A program made the position numbers and the translations under genes. A DNA stretch of 64,000 nt from Streptomyces sp. CB02056 (GTDB lineage: Bacteria; Actinomycetota; Actinomycetes; Streptomycetales; Streptomycetaceae): positions 310,001-374,000 of the forward strand of contig NZ_LIPD01000001.1 in the NCBI RefSeq assembly GCF_001905545.1. The letters run 5' to 3'. How positions within the stretch are numbered: the stretch's first letter is position 1; the number at the start of each line of letters is the position of its first letter. Shown piece by piece: positions 7,439 through 15,179 of this stretch. The notes under the pieces were generated by a model. That model saw only the letters and a list, made by a program, of their open reading frames with translations, made no database searches and was not told the DNA's origin.

Positions 7439-9056
7439 GGTCACCAACCAGGTGCCCCTGCCGTACGGACACGACACCGCCGCCGACCCCACCCTGCTCG
7501 CCGCCCTCCAGCGGGCCGACGCCGGCTGGGCCGAGCCCGAGCTGCGCGAGCTGGGCCGGCTGGCCGGTTCCGAGCAGGCCGCCGAGTGGGCCCGGCTGGC
7601 CAACGAGAACCCGCCGGTGCTGCGCACCCACGACCGCTTCGGCCACCGGATCGACGAGGTCGAGTTCCACCCGGCCTGGCACGAGCTGATGCGCACCGCC
7701 GTCGGGTACGGCCTGCACGCCGCCCCCTGGCGCGACGAGCGGCCCGGCGCCCACTCCGCCCGCGCCGCCCGGTTCTTCGTCTGGGGCCAGGTCGAGGCCG
7801 GCCACACCTGCCCGATCTCGATGACCTACGCCGCCGTCCCGGCCCTGCGCGCCAACCCGGCCCTGGCCGCCGAGTTGGAGCCGCTGCTGGCCGCCCGGGA
7901 GTACGACTACGGGCTGCGCGAGCCGCGTACCAAGCGCGGGCTGATCGCCGGCATGTCGATGACCGAGAAGCAGGGCGGCTCGGACGTCCGCACCAACACC
8001 ACCACCGCCACCCCGCACGCCGACGGCACCTACCGGCTCACCGGCCACAAGTGGTTCACCTCGGCGCCGATGTCCGACCTCTTCCTGACCCTCGCCCAGG
8101 CCCCGGGCGGCCTCAGCTGCTTCGCGCTGCCGCGCGTCCTGCCGGACGGCGGCCGCAACCGCCTGCAGCTGATGCGGCTCAAGGACAAGCTCGGCAACAA
8201 GTCCAACGCCTCCGCCGAGCTGGAGTACGACGGCGCGGTCGGCTGGCTGGTCGGCGAGGAGGGCCGGGGCGTCCCGACCATCATCGAGATGGTCAACATG
8301 ACCCGGCTGGACTGCACCGTCGGCGCGGCCTCCGGCATGCGCTACGGCGCCACCCGGGCGGTGCACCACGCCCTGCACCGGCGGGCGTTCGGCAAGGCGC
8401 TGGTCGACCAGCCGCTGATGCGCAACGTGCTCGCCGACCTGGTGGTGGAGTCCGAGGCGGCCACGATCGTCGCGATGCGGCTCGCCCGGGCCACCGACCG
8501 CGCCCTGGCCGGCGACGAAACCGACGCGCTGGTCCGGCGGTTGGGCCTCGCGGTGGCCAAGTACTGGGTGTGCAAGCGCGGTCCGGCGCACGCCGCCGAG
8601 GCGCTGGAGTGCCTGGGCGGCAACGGCTACGTGGAGGAGTCCGGGATGCCCCGGCTCTACCGGGAGGCGCCGCTGGTGTCGATCTGGGAGGGCTCCGGCA
8701 ACGTCGCCGCCCTGGACGCGCTGCGCGCCATGGCCAAGCGCCCGGAGACCGTCGAGGCCTTCCTCGGCGAACTCGACGCCGCCGCCGGCGCGGACCGCCG
8801 GCTGGACGCGGCCGTCGCCGCGCTGCGCAAGGAGCTGACCGACCCGGGGGACCTGGAGTACCGCACCCGTCGGCTGGTCGAGTCGATGGCGCTGGCCCTC
8901 CAGGGCTCGCTGCTGGTCCGGTACGGCAGCCCGGCGGTCGCCGACGCGTTCTGCGCGAGCCGGCTCGGCGGCGACCACGGCGCGGCCTTCGGCACCCTGC
9001 CGTCCGGCGTCGACACCGGGGCGATCATCGACCGCGCCCGCCCGGTGATCGCGTGA
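7422..9056 (+). CDS. AidB-like acyl-CoA dehydrogenase family protein
   Basis: 544-residue flavoprotein of the acyl-CoA dehydrogenase superfamily, closest by motif to the AidB branch (E. coli alkylation-response protein). Seen: MTEKQGGSDVR, LTGHKWFTSAPMSD, LKDKLGNKSNAS, CLGGNGYVEESGMPRLYRE and VSIWEGSGN. AidB has weak isovaleryl-CoA dehydrogenase activity and binds DNA, but the role here may be catabolic, since it is cotranscribed with an amidohydrolase and a TetR gene. GGGAGG stands just before ATG 7422, inside the end of the TetR gene. Its stop overlaps the next start (GTGA). Confidence 0.88.
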   Translation: MTATHEVTNQVPLPYGHDTAADPTLLAALQRADAGWAEPELRELGRLAGSEQAAEWARLANENPPVLRTHDRFGHRIDEVEFHPAWHELMRTAVGYGLHAAPWRDERPGAHSARAARFFVWGQVEAGHTCPISMTYAAVPALRANPALAAELEPLLAAREYDYGLREPRTKRGLIAGMSMTEKQGGSDVRTNTTTATPHADGTYRLTGHKWFTSAPMSDLFLTLAQAPGGLSCFALPRVLPDGGRNRLQLMRLKDKLGNKSNASAELEYDGAVGWLVGEEGRGVPTIIEMVNMTRLDCTVGAASGMRYGATRAVHHALHRRAFGKALVDQPLMRNVLADLVVESEAATIVAMRLARATDRALAGDETDALVRRLGLAVAKYWVCKRGPAHAAEALECLGGNGYVEESGMPRLYREAPLVSIWEGSGNVAALDALRAMAKRPETVEAFLGELDAAAGADRRLDAAVAALRKELTDPGDLEYRTRRLVESMALALQGSLLVRYGSPAVADAFCASRLGGDHGAAFGTLPSGVDTGAIIDRARPVIA

Positions 9057-10045
9057 GCGACCGGGAGGCGGACGGCGTCGGGGAGGCGGAGGGCGTCCGG
9101 GCGTTCTGGCAGGGCCTCGGCCTGCCGGGGCTGATCGACGTGCACACCCACTTCATGCCGAAGAACGTCCTCGACAAGGTGTGGGCGTACTTCGACGCGG
9201 CCGGCCCGCTGGTGAACCGCCCGTGGCCGATCACCTACCGCGAGGCCGAGGAGCAACGGGTCCGGCGGCTGCGGGACTTCGGCGTCCGGGCGTTCACGTC
9301 CATGCTCTACCCGCACAAGCCCGGCATGGCCGGCTGGCTGAACGGCTGGGCCGCCGACTTCGCCGCCCGCACCCCGGAGTGCCTGCACACCGCGACCTTC
9401 TTCCCCGAGCCCGGGGCGCCCGGCTACGTGGCCCGGGCGATCGAGGACGGTGCCCGGGTGTTCAAGGCGCACCTCCAGGTCGGCGGCTACGACCCGGCGG
9501 ACCCGCTGCTGGACGGGGTCTGGGGGCTGCTCGCCGAGACCGGCACCCCGGTGGTCACCCACTGCGGGTCCGGGCCGGTGCCGGGCAAGTTCACCGGCCC
9601 CGGCCCGATCGGCGCGGTGCTGGAGCGGCACCCCGGCCTGGTCCTGGTGGTCGCCCACCTCGGGATGCCCGAGTACCGCGACTTCCTCGACCTGGCCGAG
9701 CGCCACCCGGCCGTCCGGCTGGACACCACCATCGCGTTCACCGACTTCGCCGAGGCCGACGTCCCGTTCCCGCGCGCGGAACTGCCGCGCCTGCGCGGGC
9801 TGCGGGAGCGCGTCCTGCTCGGCAGCGACTTCCCCAACATCCCCTACCGGTACGTCCACCAGCTGGAGGCGCTGGCCGGGCTGGGGCTGGGGGAGGAGTG
9901 GCTGCGGGCGGTCTGCCACGACAACGCGGCCGCCCTCTTCGGACTCGGACCGGGTGTCGGAGCGCGACCCGAACCGCGACCGGAACCGCGACCCGAACCG
10001 CGACCCGAACCGGGGTCCGAAGCGGGGCCCGAGCCGAGGGGCTGA
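9053..10045 (+). CDS. Amidohydrolase-family metal-dependent hydrolase
   Basis: 330-residue TIM-barrel amidohydrolase related to the decarboxylase-type amidohydrolases. Metal ligands are visible as HTH in IDVHTHF, His in VTHCGSG and VAHLGMP, and Asp in GSDFPN. The GTG start overlaps the previous stop (GTGA), so it is translationally coupled to the AidB-like gene. The C-terminal 35 residues are a PEPR repeat tail (PEPRPEPRPEP) outside the fold. Substrate unknown. Its stop directly abuts the convergent IMPase-like gene. Confidence 0.85.
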   Translation: MSDREADGVGEAEGVRAFWQGLGLPGLIDVHTHFMPKNVLDKVWAYFDAAGPLVNRPWPITYREAEEQRVRRLRDFGVRAFTSMLYPHKPGMAGWLNGWAADFAARTPECLHTATFFPEPGAPGYVARAIEDGARVFKAHLQVGGYDPADPLLDGVWGLLAETGTPVVTHCGSGPVPGKFTGPGPIGAVLERHPGLVLVVAHLGMPEYRDFLDLAERHPAVRLDTTIAFTDFAEADVPFPRAELPRLRGLRERVLLGSDFPNIPYRYVHQLEALAGLGLGEEWLRAVCHDNAAALFGLGPGVGARPEPRPEPRPEPRPEPGSEAGPEPRG

Positions 10046-10849
10046 TCACCGCACCGTCCGCAGCACCTCCAGCGCCCGGGCGTGCAGCCCGGGCGCGGCG
10101 GCGAGGAAGCCGTCGGAGCCGGCCGTCCAGGCCGCCCCGGCGGCGTCCGTCACCGTGGCGCCCGCCTCGCGGGCGATCAGCGCGCCGGGCAGCAGGTTGC
10201 CCGCGTCCAGGCCGTACTCCCAGAACAGCGCCAGGTGCCCGGAGCCGACCTGGGCCACCTGGAGCGCGGTCGGGCCGAGGTTGCGCACCGCCAGGACGGC
10301 GCCCGCCATCGCGGACAGCGACTCGCCGGCCCGGCGCAGCGCCACCGGGTCGGCGGCCACCCGGGGCGGCTGGCTGGTGGCGGCGACGGTGACGGCCAAC
10401 TCCCGTTCCAGGGGCGCGATCGGCCGCCCGTCCAGCTCGGCCCCGCCGCCGAGCACCGCCCGGTAGGTACGGCCGTCCTGCTCCGGGGCGTGCACCACGG
10501 CCAGCACCGCCGCGCCGTCCCGCACCAGCGTGGCGGTCACCGCCCAGTGCGGCTGCCCGAGCAGGTACTGCACCGCGCCGTCGGTCGCGTCGCACAGCCA
10601 CCACTCGCCCTCGGCGGGCACCGGGCCGTCCAGTTCCTCGGACACCCAGCCGGCCCGGGGGCGCAGCGCCGTCAGCCGCTCCCGCAGGGCGGCGGCCGCC
10701 GGGCCGTCCAGCTCGGCGAAGCGGGCCGCCGCCTCCGCGACGGTCCGCGCCGTGACCGGCTCGGCGGACCGGCGTGCCGCCAGCCCCGCACCGACCTCGC
10801 GCACCGCGGCCTCCACGCCCTCCGCCAGCGTCCACTGCCCGTCCGTCAC
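10046..10849 (-). CDS. Inositol monophosphatase-family protein
   Basis: 267-residue protein of the inositol monophosphatase/CysQ superfamily of Mg-dependent phosphatases. The first metal motif (SEEL) and the second (CDATDGAVQ, from DxxDG) are present. At the third site AGNLLPGALIAREAG has Asn where the usual W-D-x-A-A-G Asp stands, so activity is uncertain. The start is GTG with GGAGGAG 5 bases upstream. It is convergent with the amidohydrolase and divergent from the AsnC-type regulator at 10965. Confidence 0.8.
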   Translation of the reverse strand: MTDGQWTLAEGVEAAVREVGAGLAARRSAEPVTARTVAEAAARFAELDGPAAAALRERLTALRPRAGWVSEELDGPVPAEGEWWLCDATDGAVQYLLGQPHWAVTATLVRDGAAVLAVVHAPEQDGRTYRAVLGGGAELDGRPIAPLERELAVTVAATSQPPRVAADPVALRRAGESLSAMAGAVLAVRNLGPTALQVAQVGSGHLALFWEYGLDAGNLLPGALIAREAGATVTDAAGAAWTAGSDGFLAAAPGLHARALEVLRTVR

Positions 10850-10964
10850 GGTGACTCCTCCTCGCTCCGGGCCGGTGTCCGCTCCGGCCGCCCGGGACAA
10901 GGAGTACCGTCGGGGCTGCCGAACAGGACGCAGCAGCCGCCGGAAGTGGCGGGGATCGGACACC

Positions 10965-11957
10965 ATGGACCTCTCCACCGCCGATCCGGACAGCGTGCTG
11001 GACACCCTCGACCGCCGCCTGGTGTGCGCCCTCCAGGTGGACGGACGGGCCGAGCCCGGCCGGATCGCCGAGGTGCTGGGCGTCTCCGCCCGGACGGTCA
11101 CCCGCCGGCTGGGCCGGATGCGGCAGGCCGGGGTGCTGCGGGTGGTCCGGCTGCCGGACGTCGAGGACGCCGCCGTGGGCGCGCTGCTGCTGCGGGTCCG
11201 GGTGCTGAGCGGCCGGGTGGACGCCATCGCGCGGGCCCTCGCCGACCGCCCCGACGTGCCGTTCGTCGACGTGATGCTCGGCGGCCACGAGGTCGGGGCC
11301 GTGGTGCTCACCGACGCCGGCTCCCGCGACCGGCTGCTGTACGGGCAGCTGCCCGCGACCGGCGCCGTCACCGAGACCACCACCCATGCGGTGCTGCACG
11401 CCTTCGCCGACGCCGGGCAGTGGCGGGCCGGGTACCTGACCGGGGAGGAGGCCGCCGCGCTCGCCCGGCCCGCCGTCCCGCGCCCCGCCGAGCCCCCGCC
11501 GCTGGACGATCTCGACCGCGCGCTGCTGGAGCGGCTCGGCGAGGACGCCCGGCAGTCCCACGCCGTACTGGCCGCGGCCGTGGGCGCGCCCGAGTCCACG
11601 GTGCGCCGCCGGCTCCACCGGCTGGACGGGGCCGGGCTGCTGCGCACCCACGCCACCGTGGACCCGCGGCTGCTCGGCCTGGCCGTGGACGCCAACCTCT
11701 GGCTGGACGTGCCGCCCGGCCGGATCGCCGAGGTCGGCACGGTGCTGGCCCGCCACCCGCGGGTGCACGGGGTGTTCGCCACCAGCGGCCCGGCCAACCT
11801 GCTGGCCACGGTGTTCTGCCCGGACCACGGCGAGCTCTACCGCTTCCTCACCGACACCCTCGGACCGCTCGGCGTCACCAGGGCGGAGACCACCATCACC
11901 GCCCGCGCGGTGAAGCGGGCGGGCGTCCTGCTCCGGCAGCCACCCCGGCGGCCGTAG
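10965..11957 (+). CDS. Double-domain Lrp/AsnC-family regulator
   Basis: 330-residue regulator built of two Lrp/AsnC units in tandem, about twice the usual length. Unit one has a helix-turn-helix at residues 14-60 (LDRRLVCALQVDGRA, RTVTRRLGRM). Unit two starts near residue 180 (LDDLDRALLERLGEDAR, STVRRRLHRLDGAGLL). Each is followed by an RAM-type ligand-binding fold. Such tandem AsnC proteins are common in streptomycetes; their effectors are mostly unknown. The start is ATG 10965. It is divergent from the IMPase-like gene, which may be its target. Confidence 0.85.
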   Translation: MDLSTADPDSVLDTLDRRLVCALQVDGRAEPGRIAEVLGVSARTVTRRLGRMRQAGVLRVVRLPDVEDAAVGALLLRVRVLSGRVDAIARALADRPDVPFVDVMLGGHEVGAVVLTDAGSRDRLLYGQLPATGAVTETTTHAVLHAFADAGQWRAGYLTGEEAAALARPAVPRPAEPPPLDDLDRALLERLGEDARQSHAVLAAAVGAPESTVRRRLHRLDGAGLLRTHATVDPRLLGLAVDANLWLDVPPGRIAEVGTVLARHPRVHGVFATSGPANLLATVFCPDHGELYRFLTDTLGPLGVTRAETTITARAVKRAGVLLRQPPRRP

Positions 11958-12020
11958 CCCGGCTGCTCGTGGCCCAGCGGCCGTAGCCCGCGTTGCCCGT
12001 GGCCCGGCGGCCGTAGCCCG
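11948..12020. repeat. Three copies of a 14-base repeat
   Basis: GCGGCCGTAGCCCG occurs at 11948-11961, 11977-11990 and 12007-12020 (period about 29.5 bases). It begins in the last codons of the AsnC-type gene and continues into the intergenic region. Confidence 0.6.
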
Positions 12021-12153
12021 ACGCCCGTGCCCGTGCGGGCGCCCGCCCTTACCTGCGGGGTAATCGACGCCCGCCGCCGGGCCGGGCAGGGTGGGGGCAC
12101 CCGGTGCGGCCGCCACGGTCCCGGGGCCCACCCCCGACAGGAGGCGATCCGCC

Positions 12154-12588
12154 ATGTCCGTCCACGCGAACACCCTCAGCCCCGCCCGGCCCGGTTCCGT
12201 CTTCTCCCCGTGGACGGTGCGCGGCGCCCTGACCCTGGACGCCCTGGTGACCGGCGGCAACGGCCTGGCCTACCTGGCCTTCTCCGGTCCGCTCGGCGAG
12301 CTGCTCGGCGCGGGCCGCACCACCCTGGTCGAGGTCGGGCTGCTCCTCCTCGGGTACGCCCTCGCGGTCGGCGCGCTGGCCGCCCGGCGGCAGCCGCCGG
12401 GGCCGGGGGTGCGGGCGGTGATCGGCGTCAACCTGGCCTGGGTGGTGCTCAGCCTGGTCGCGATGGAGGCGTGGCTGGAGCCGACCACCGCCGGGTTCGT
12501 CTGGATCCCGGTGCAGGCCGCGGCGGTGGCCCTGTTCGCCGTCCTCCAGTTCACCGCCCTGCGGCGCCGGGCCCGGCAGCAGGGCTAA
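12154..12588 (+). CDS. Integral membrane protein, four helices
   Basis: 144-residue protein with four predicted membrane helices (ALTLDALVTGGNGLAYLAFS, VEVGLLLLGYALAVGALAA, RAVIGVNLAWVVLSLVAME, VQAAAVALFAVLQFTAL) and a basic C-terminus. It resembles uncharacterised small four-helix membrane proteins of actinobacteria. AGGAGG lies 9 bases before the ATG. It ends in a 4-base overlap with the convergent XRE gene. Confidence 0.78.
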   Translation: MSVHANTLSPARPGSVFSPWTVRGALTLDALVTGGNGLAYLAFSGPLGELLGAGRTTLVEVGLLLLGYALAVGALAARRQPPGPGVRAVIGVNLAWVVLSLVAMEAWLEPTTAGFVWIPVQAAAVALFAVLQFTALRRRARQQG

Positions 12589-13454
12589 GGCGTGTCGGGC
12601 ACGACCTGACGCTCGGGGCCGACCACGGACTGCAGGAACCGCACCGTCTCCGCGTCGGCCGGCAGGAAGGTCTCCATGGCCAGCTCGGAGACGGTGACGT
12701 CCAGCGGCGTGTTGAAGGTCGCGATGGTGGAGAGGAAGGAGAGCACCCGCTCCTCGTACCGGATCCGCAGCGGCAGCGCGAACGGGGACCCGTACGCGGC
12801 CGGCCCGTCCACCCGGTCGTCGGCCGGCTCGTCCGCCGGGTCGTCGGCCGGTTCGGGGTAGCCGCGGACCTCCTCGTACAGTCGGCGCAGCGGCTCGGCG
12901 CGGACCAGCTCCAGCTGCCGCTCCAACCGCTCCAGCAGGTGCCGCCGCCACTGCCGCAGGTTGACGATGCGCGGCGCGAGCCCGTCCGGGTGCAGGGTGA
13001 TCCGGATCGCGTTGAACGGCGGCTCCAGCAGGTGCGGGGCGACGCCGTCCAGGAGCAGTCCGAGCGAGCGGTTGGCCGCCAGCACCCGGAAGGACCCGTC
13101 GACCACGACCGCCGGGTACGGGTCGTGGGCGGCCAGCAGCCGCTCCAGCCCGCCGCGCAGCGCGGCCATCGACGGGTCGTCCAGCGGTGTCTCGGGGTAG
13201 TGCGGGGCGTAGCCGGCCGCCAGCAGCAGGGCGTTGCGCTCGCGCACCGGGACGTCCAGCTCCTCGGCCAGCCGCAGCACCAGCTCCCGGCTGGGGCGGG
13301 AGCGGCCGTTCTCGACGAAGCTGAGGTGGCGGGCCGAGGAGTCCGCCCGCAGTGCCAGTTGCAGCTGGCTGAGCTGCCGTCGTACCCGCCAGCCGCGCAG
13401 CAGCGGACCGACGCCGGTTCCCGTCGGGCTGCCCATGCCCGCCATGATCGTCAT
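12585..13454 (-). CDS. XRE-family regulator with MmyB-like ligand domain
   Basis: 289-residue regulator. The N-terminal Cro/C1-type helix-turn-helix (GPLLRGWRVRRQLSQLQLAL ... SFVENGRSRPS) is followed by the MmyB-like ligand-binding domain typical of actinobacteria (DPYPAVVVDGSFRVLAANRS, PPFNAIRITLHPDGLAPR, RYEERVLSFLSTIATFNTPLD as separate conserved blocks). There are three candidate ATG codons within 20 bases (13454, 13445, 13436) and none has a clear ribosome site; the first is used. Such proteins often control a neighbouring oxidoreductase gene, but none is adjacent here. Confidence 0.82.
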   Translation of the reverse strand: MTIMAGMGSPTGTGVGPLLRGWRVRRQLSQLQLALRADSSARHLSFVENGRSRPSRELVLRLAEELDVPVRERNALLLAAGYAPHYPETPLDDPSMAALRGGLERLLAAHDPYPAVVVDGSFRVLAANRSLGLLLDGVAPHLLEPPFNAIRITLHPDGLAPRIVNLRQWRRHLLERLERQLELVRAEPLRRLYEEVRGYPEPADDPADEPADDRVDGPAAYGSPFALPLRIRYEERVLSFLSTIATFNTPLDVTVSELAMETFLPADAETVRFLQSVVGPERQVVPDTP

Positions 13455-13545
13455 GGCCCAGGACGGTACTCGAACCACCCCGGTCGGCGGGAGGGGGCGC
13501 GGGGGACCAGGCGACAAGGAGCCCGGGGCCCGGGGGATCAGGGGC

Positions 13546-14028
13546 TCAGACGACAGTGCTCGACCCCGGGCGGATGACCATGAGCACCACGACCACGGCC
13601 CACAGCAGGTTGAACACCCCGGCGGTCATCGGCAGCAGCTTCAGGCCGCCGACGGCCTTGGCGTGCTGCTCGTCCGACGGGTCGAGTTCGAGCGCGTCCA
13701 CGGCGGCCTGCTGGCCGGGCAGCACGAAGAGCAGGAGGGAGAGCGCGGCGATCGCGGTCAGCACCATCGAGACGATCACCCAGGACTGCCCGAGCACGTC
13801 CATCACCTGGGCCAGGCCGATGCCCAGCACCGGCACCGCGACCCCGAGCAGCGCGTAGACCTGGGTGATCCGGTGCAGCACCCGCAGCACGCCGGCGTCG
13901 GAGGCCCGGTCCGGTCCGCCCGCCAGCGCGGCCTTCGCCCGGCGCGGGAACATGCTGACGGCCACCGCGACCGGGCCTATGAACAGGACCGACACGAGGA
14001 CGTGCAGGCTCAGCAGGAACTTGGCCAT
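13546..14028 (-). CDS. DUF2269-like integral membrane protein
   Basis: 160-residue protein with four hydrophobic helices beginning at the N-terminus (FLLSLHVLVSVLFIGPVAVA) and ending with NLLWAVVVVLMVIRPG. The layout matches DUF2269-type membrane proteins of unknown function. The start is ATG 14028, with GAGGG 8 bases upstream. It is monocistronic, separated from the transferase gene at 14204 by 175 bases. Confidence 0.72.
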   Translation of the reverse strand: MAKFLLSLHVLVSVLFIGPVAVAVSMFPRRAKAALAGGPDRASDAGVLRVLHRITQVYALLGVAVPVLGIGLAQVMDVLGQSWVIVSMVLTAIAALSLLLFVLPGQQAAVDALELDPSDEQHAKAVGGLKLLPMTAGVFNLLWAVVVVLMVIRPGSSTVV

Positions 14029-14203
14029 GGCGGGGCACCCTCTTGAATCCGGTGGGCAGCTGGTCGGCTGGGGGCGGGGCGCACGCGATCGGCGGGCCCA
14101 CGACCAGGCACGCTAACACCGCTTATTCACCGGCCCACCGCGCGGGTGGGCGCCGGAGCCCGCCGCCGGAGCCCGCCGATGCCCGGCGCCCCGCCCCCTT
14201 CGC

Positions 14204-14911
14204 TCAGCCGGCCGCCGTGAGCTCCACGATCCGGGGCGGGGCGGTGCTGACGGCCGCGACGGCGGCGGCGTGCTCCGGGTCGGTCCAGTCGAGCAGGTGC
14301 AGGTCCTCGTACCGGCTGCGCAGCGGGGCGCCCGGCGGGACGGTCAGCGGCAGGGCGGAGAGGTCGACCCGGCCGAGGGTGTCCAGGGTGGCCCGCCCGA
14401 TCTTGATCAGCGACTCCTTGCGCACCCAGAGCCGCAGGAACGCCCGCTCCGGCTCCGGGTCGGCCTCGACCAGGGCGAGCTCGGCCGGGGCGAGCACCCG
14501 GCGGGCGACCGAGCGCAGCGAGCCGCCCCGGGTGGACAGCTCGACATCGACCCCGACCGGCTGGAACCCGGCGCCGGCCGCGACCACGCCCCGGGTGTGC
14601 GACAGGCTCACGTGCACCCCGGGGTGGTCCGGCAGGTAGGGCTTGCCGTGGTCGGCGAGCCCGCAGTCCGGGCACTGCTGGGCGAGGACGAGGCCGGCCA
14701 CCGGCACGTCGAGCAGCCGGGCGGCGCAGAGCCGGACCAGGACGTGGCCGGCGGTGAAGTCGGTCCGCCCGGACTCGTGCCGGAAGCGCGCGGCGCGCTC
14801 CCGCTCCATGGCGGTCAGCAGGTGCTCGCCCGCCTCGGGGTGCCGCAGTACGGCGTCGGCGGACGCGACGGCGACGAGCGGCGCGCTCTGTTCCTGGGCC
14901 TCGGTGGTCAT
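14204..14911 (-). CDS. Sfp-type 4'-phosphopantetheinyl transferase
   Basis: 235-residue enzyme that moves phosphopantetheine from coenzyme A to a serine of carrier proteins, activating polyketide, nonribosomal peptide or fatty acid synthases. Family motifs are present: VHVSLSHTRG, GVDVE (Mg ligands) and WVRKESLIKI. The cysteine-containing CPDCGLADHGKPYL insert is typical of actinobacterial members. It begins with ATG after GGAGG. No carrier protein or synthase is nearby, so it probably serves clusters elsewhere. A long hairpin lies immediately upstream (14923-14978). Confidence 0.92.
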   Translation of the reverse strand: MTTEAQEQSAPLVAVASADAVLRHPEAGEHLLTAMERERAARFRHESGRTDFTAGHVLVRLCAARLLDVPVAGLVLAQQCPDCGLADHGKPYLPDHPGVHVSLSHTRGVVAAGAGFQPVGVDVELSTRGGSLRSVARRVLAPAELALVEADPEPERAFLRLWVRKESLIKIGRATLDTLGRVDLSALPLTVPPGAPLRSRYEDLHLLDWTDPEHAAAVAAVSTAPPRIVELTAAG

Positions 14912-14922
14912 GCCTCCAACCT

Positions 14923-14978
14923 AGGGCCTGTCTTCGAACTCGCGTCTGCGGGGCGACGCGAGTTCGAAGACACGCCCT
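14923..14978. repeat. 56-base near-perfect palindrome
   Basis: 24-base arms with a single mismatch around an 8-base loop. The inner 17 bases (14930-14946 and 14955-14971, GTCTTCGAACTCGCGTC and its complement) match perfectly. It lies between the divergent transferase and anchor-protein genes, where a terminator is not expected. It could be a palindromic mobile unit, a REP-like element or a regulatory hairpin. Confidence 0.7.
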
Positions 14979-15179
14979 GGGGCCTTGCCGTCCGTCGGCG
15001 CCCGCCCGAGGAAGCGCTGCTCCGTACGGATGAATTTCGGATCCGATCTGAGGGTCTGTAAAGTGCGGATGGTCCGTTTTGGGGTTGGATGTCCCGGATC
15101 TGTGAGATCGCCAGCAGATGGCACGGAACATGGCAGGTCGTCCCGGCCTGTCCTTTTCTCATGCACGGAGGAATTGTCG

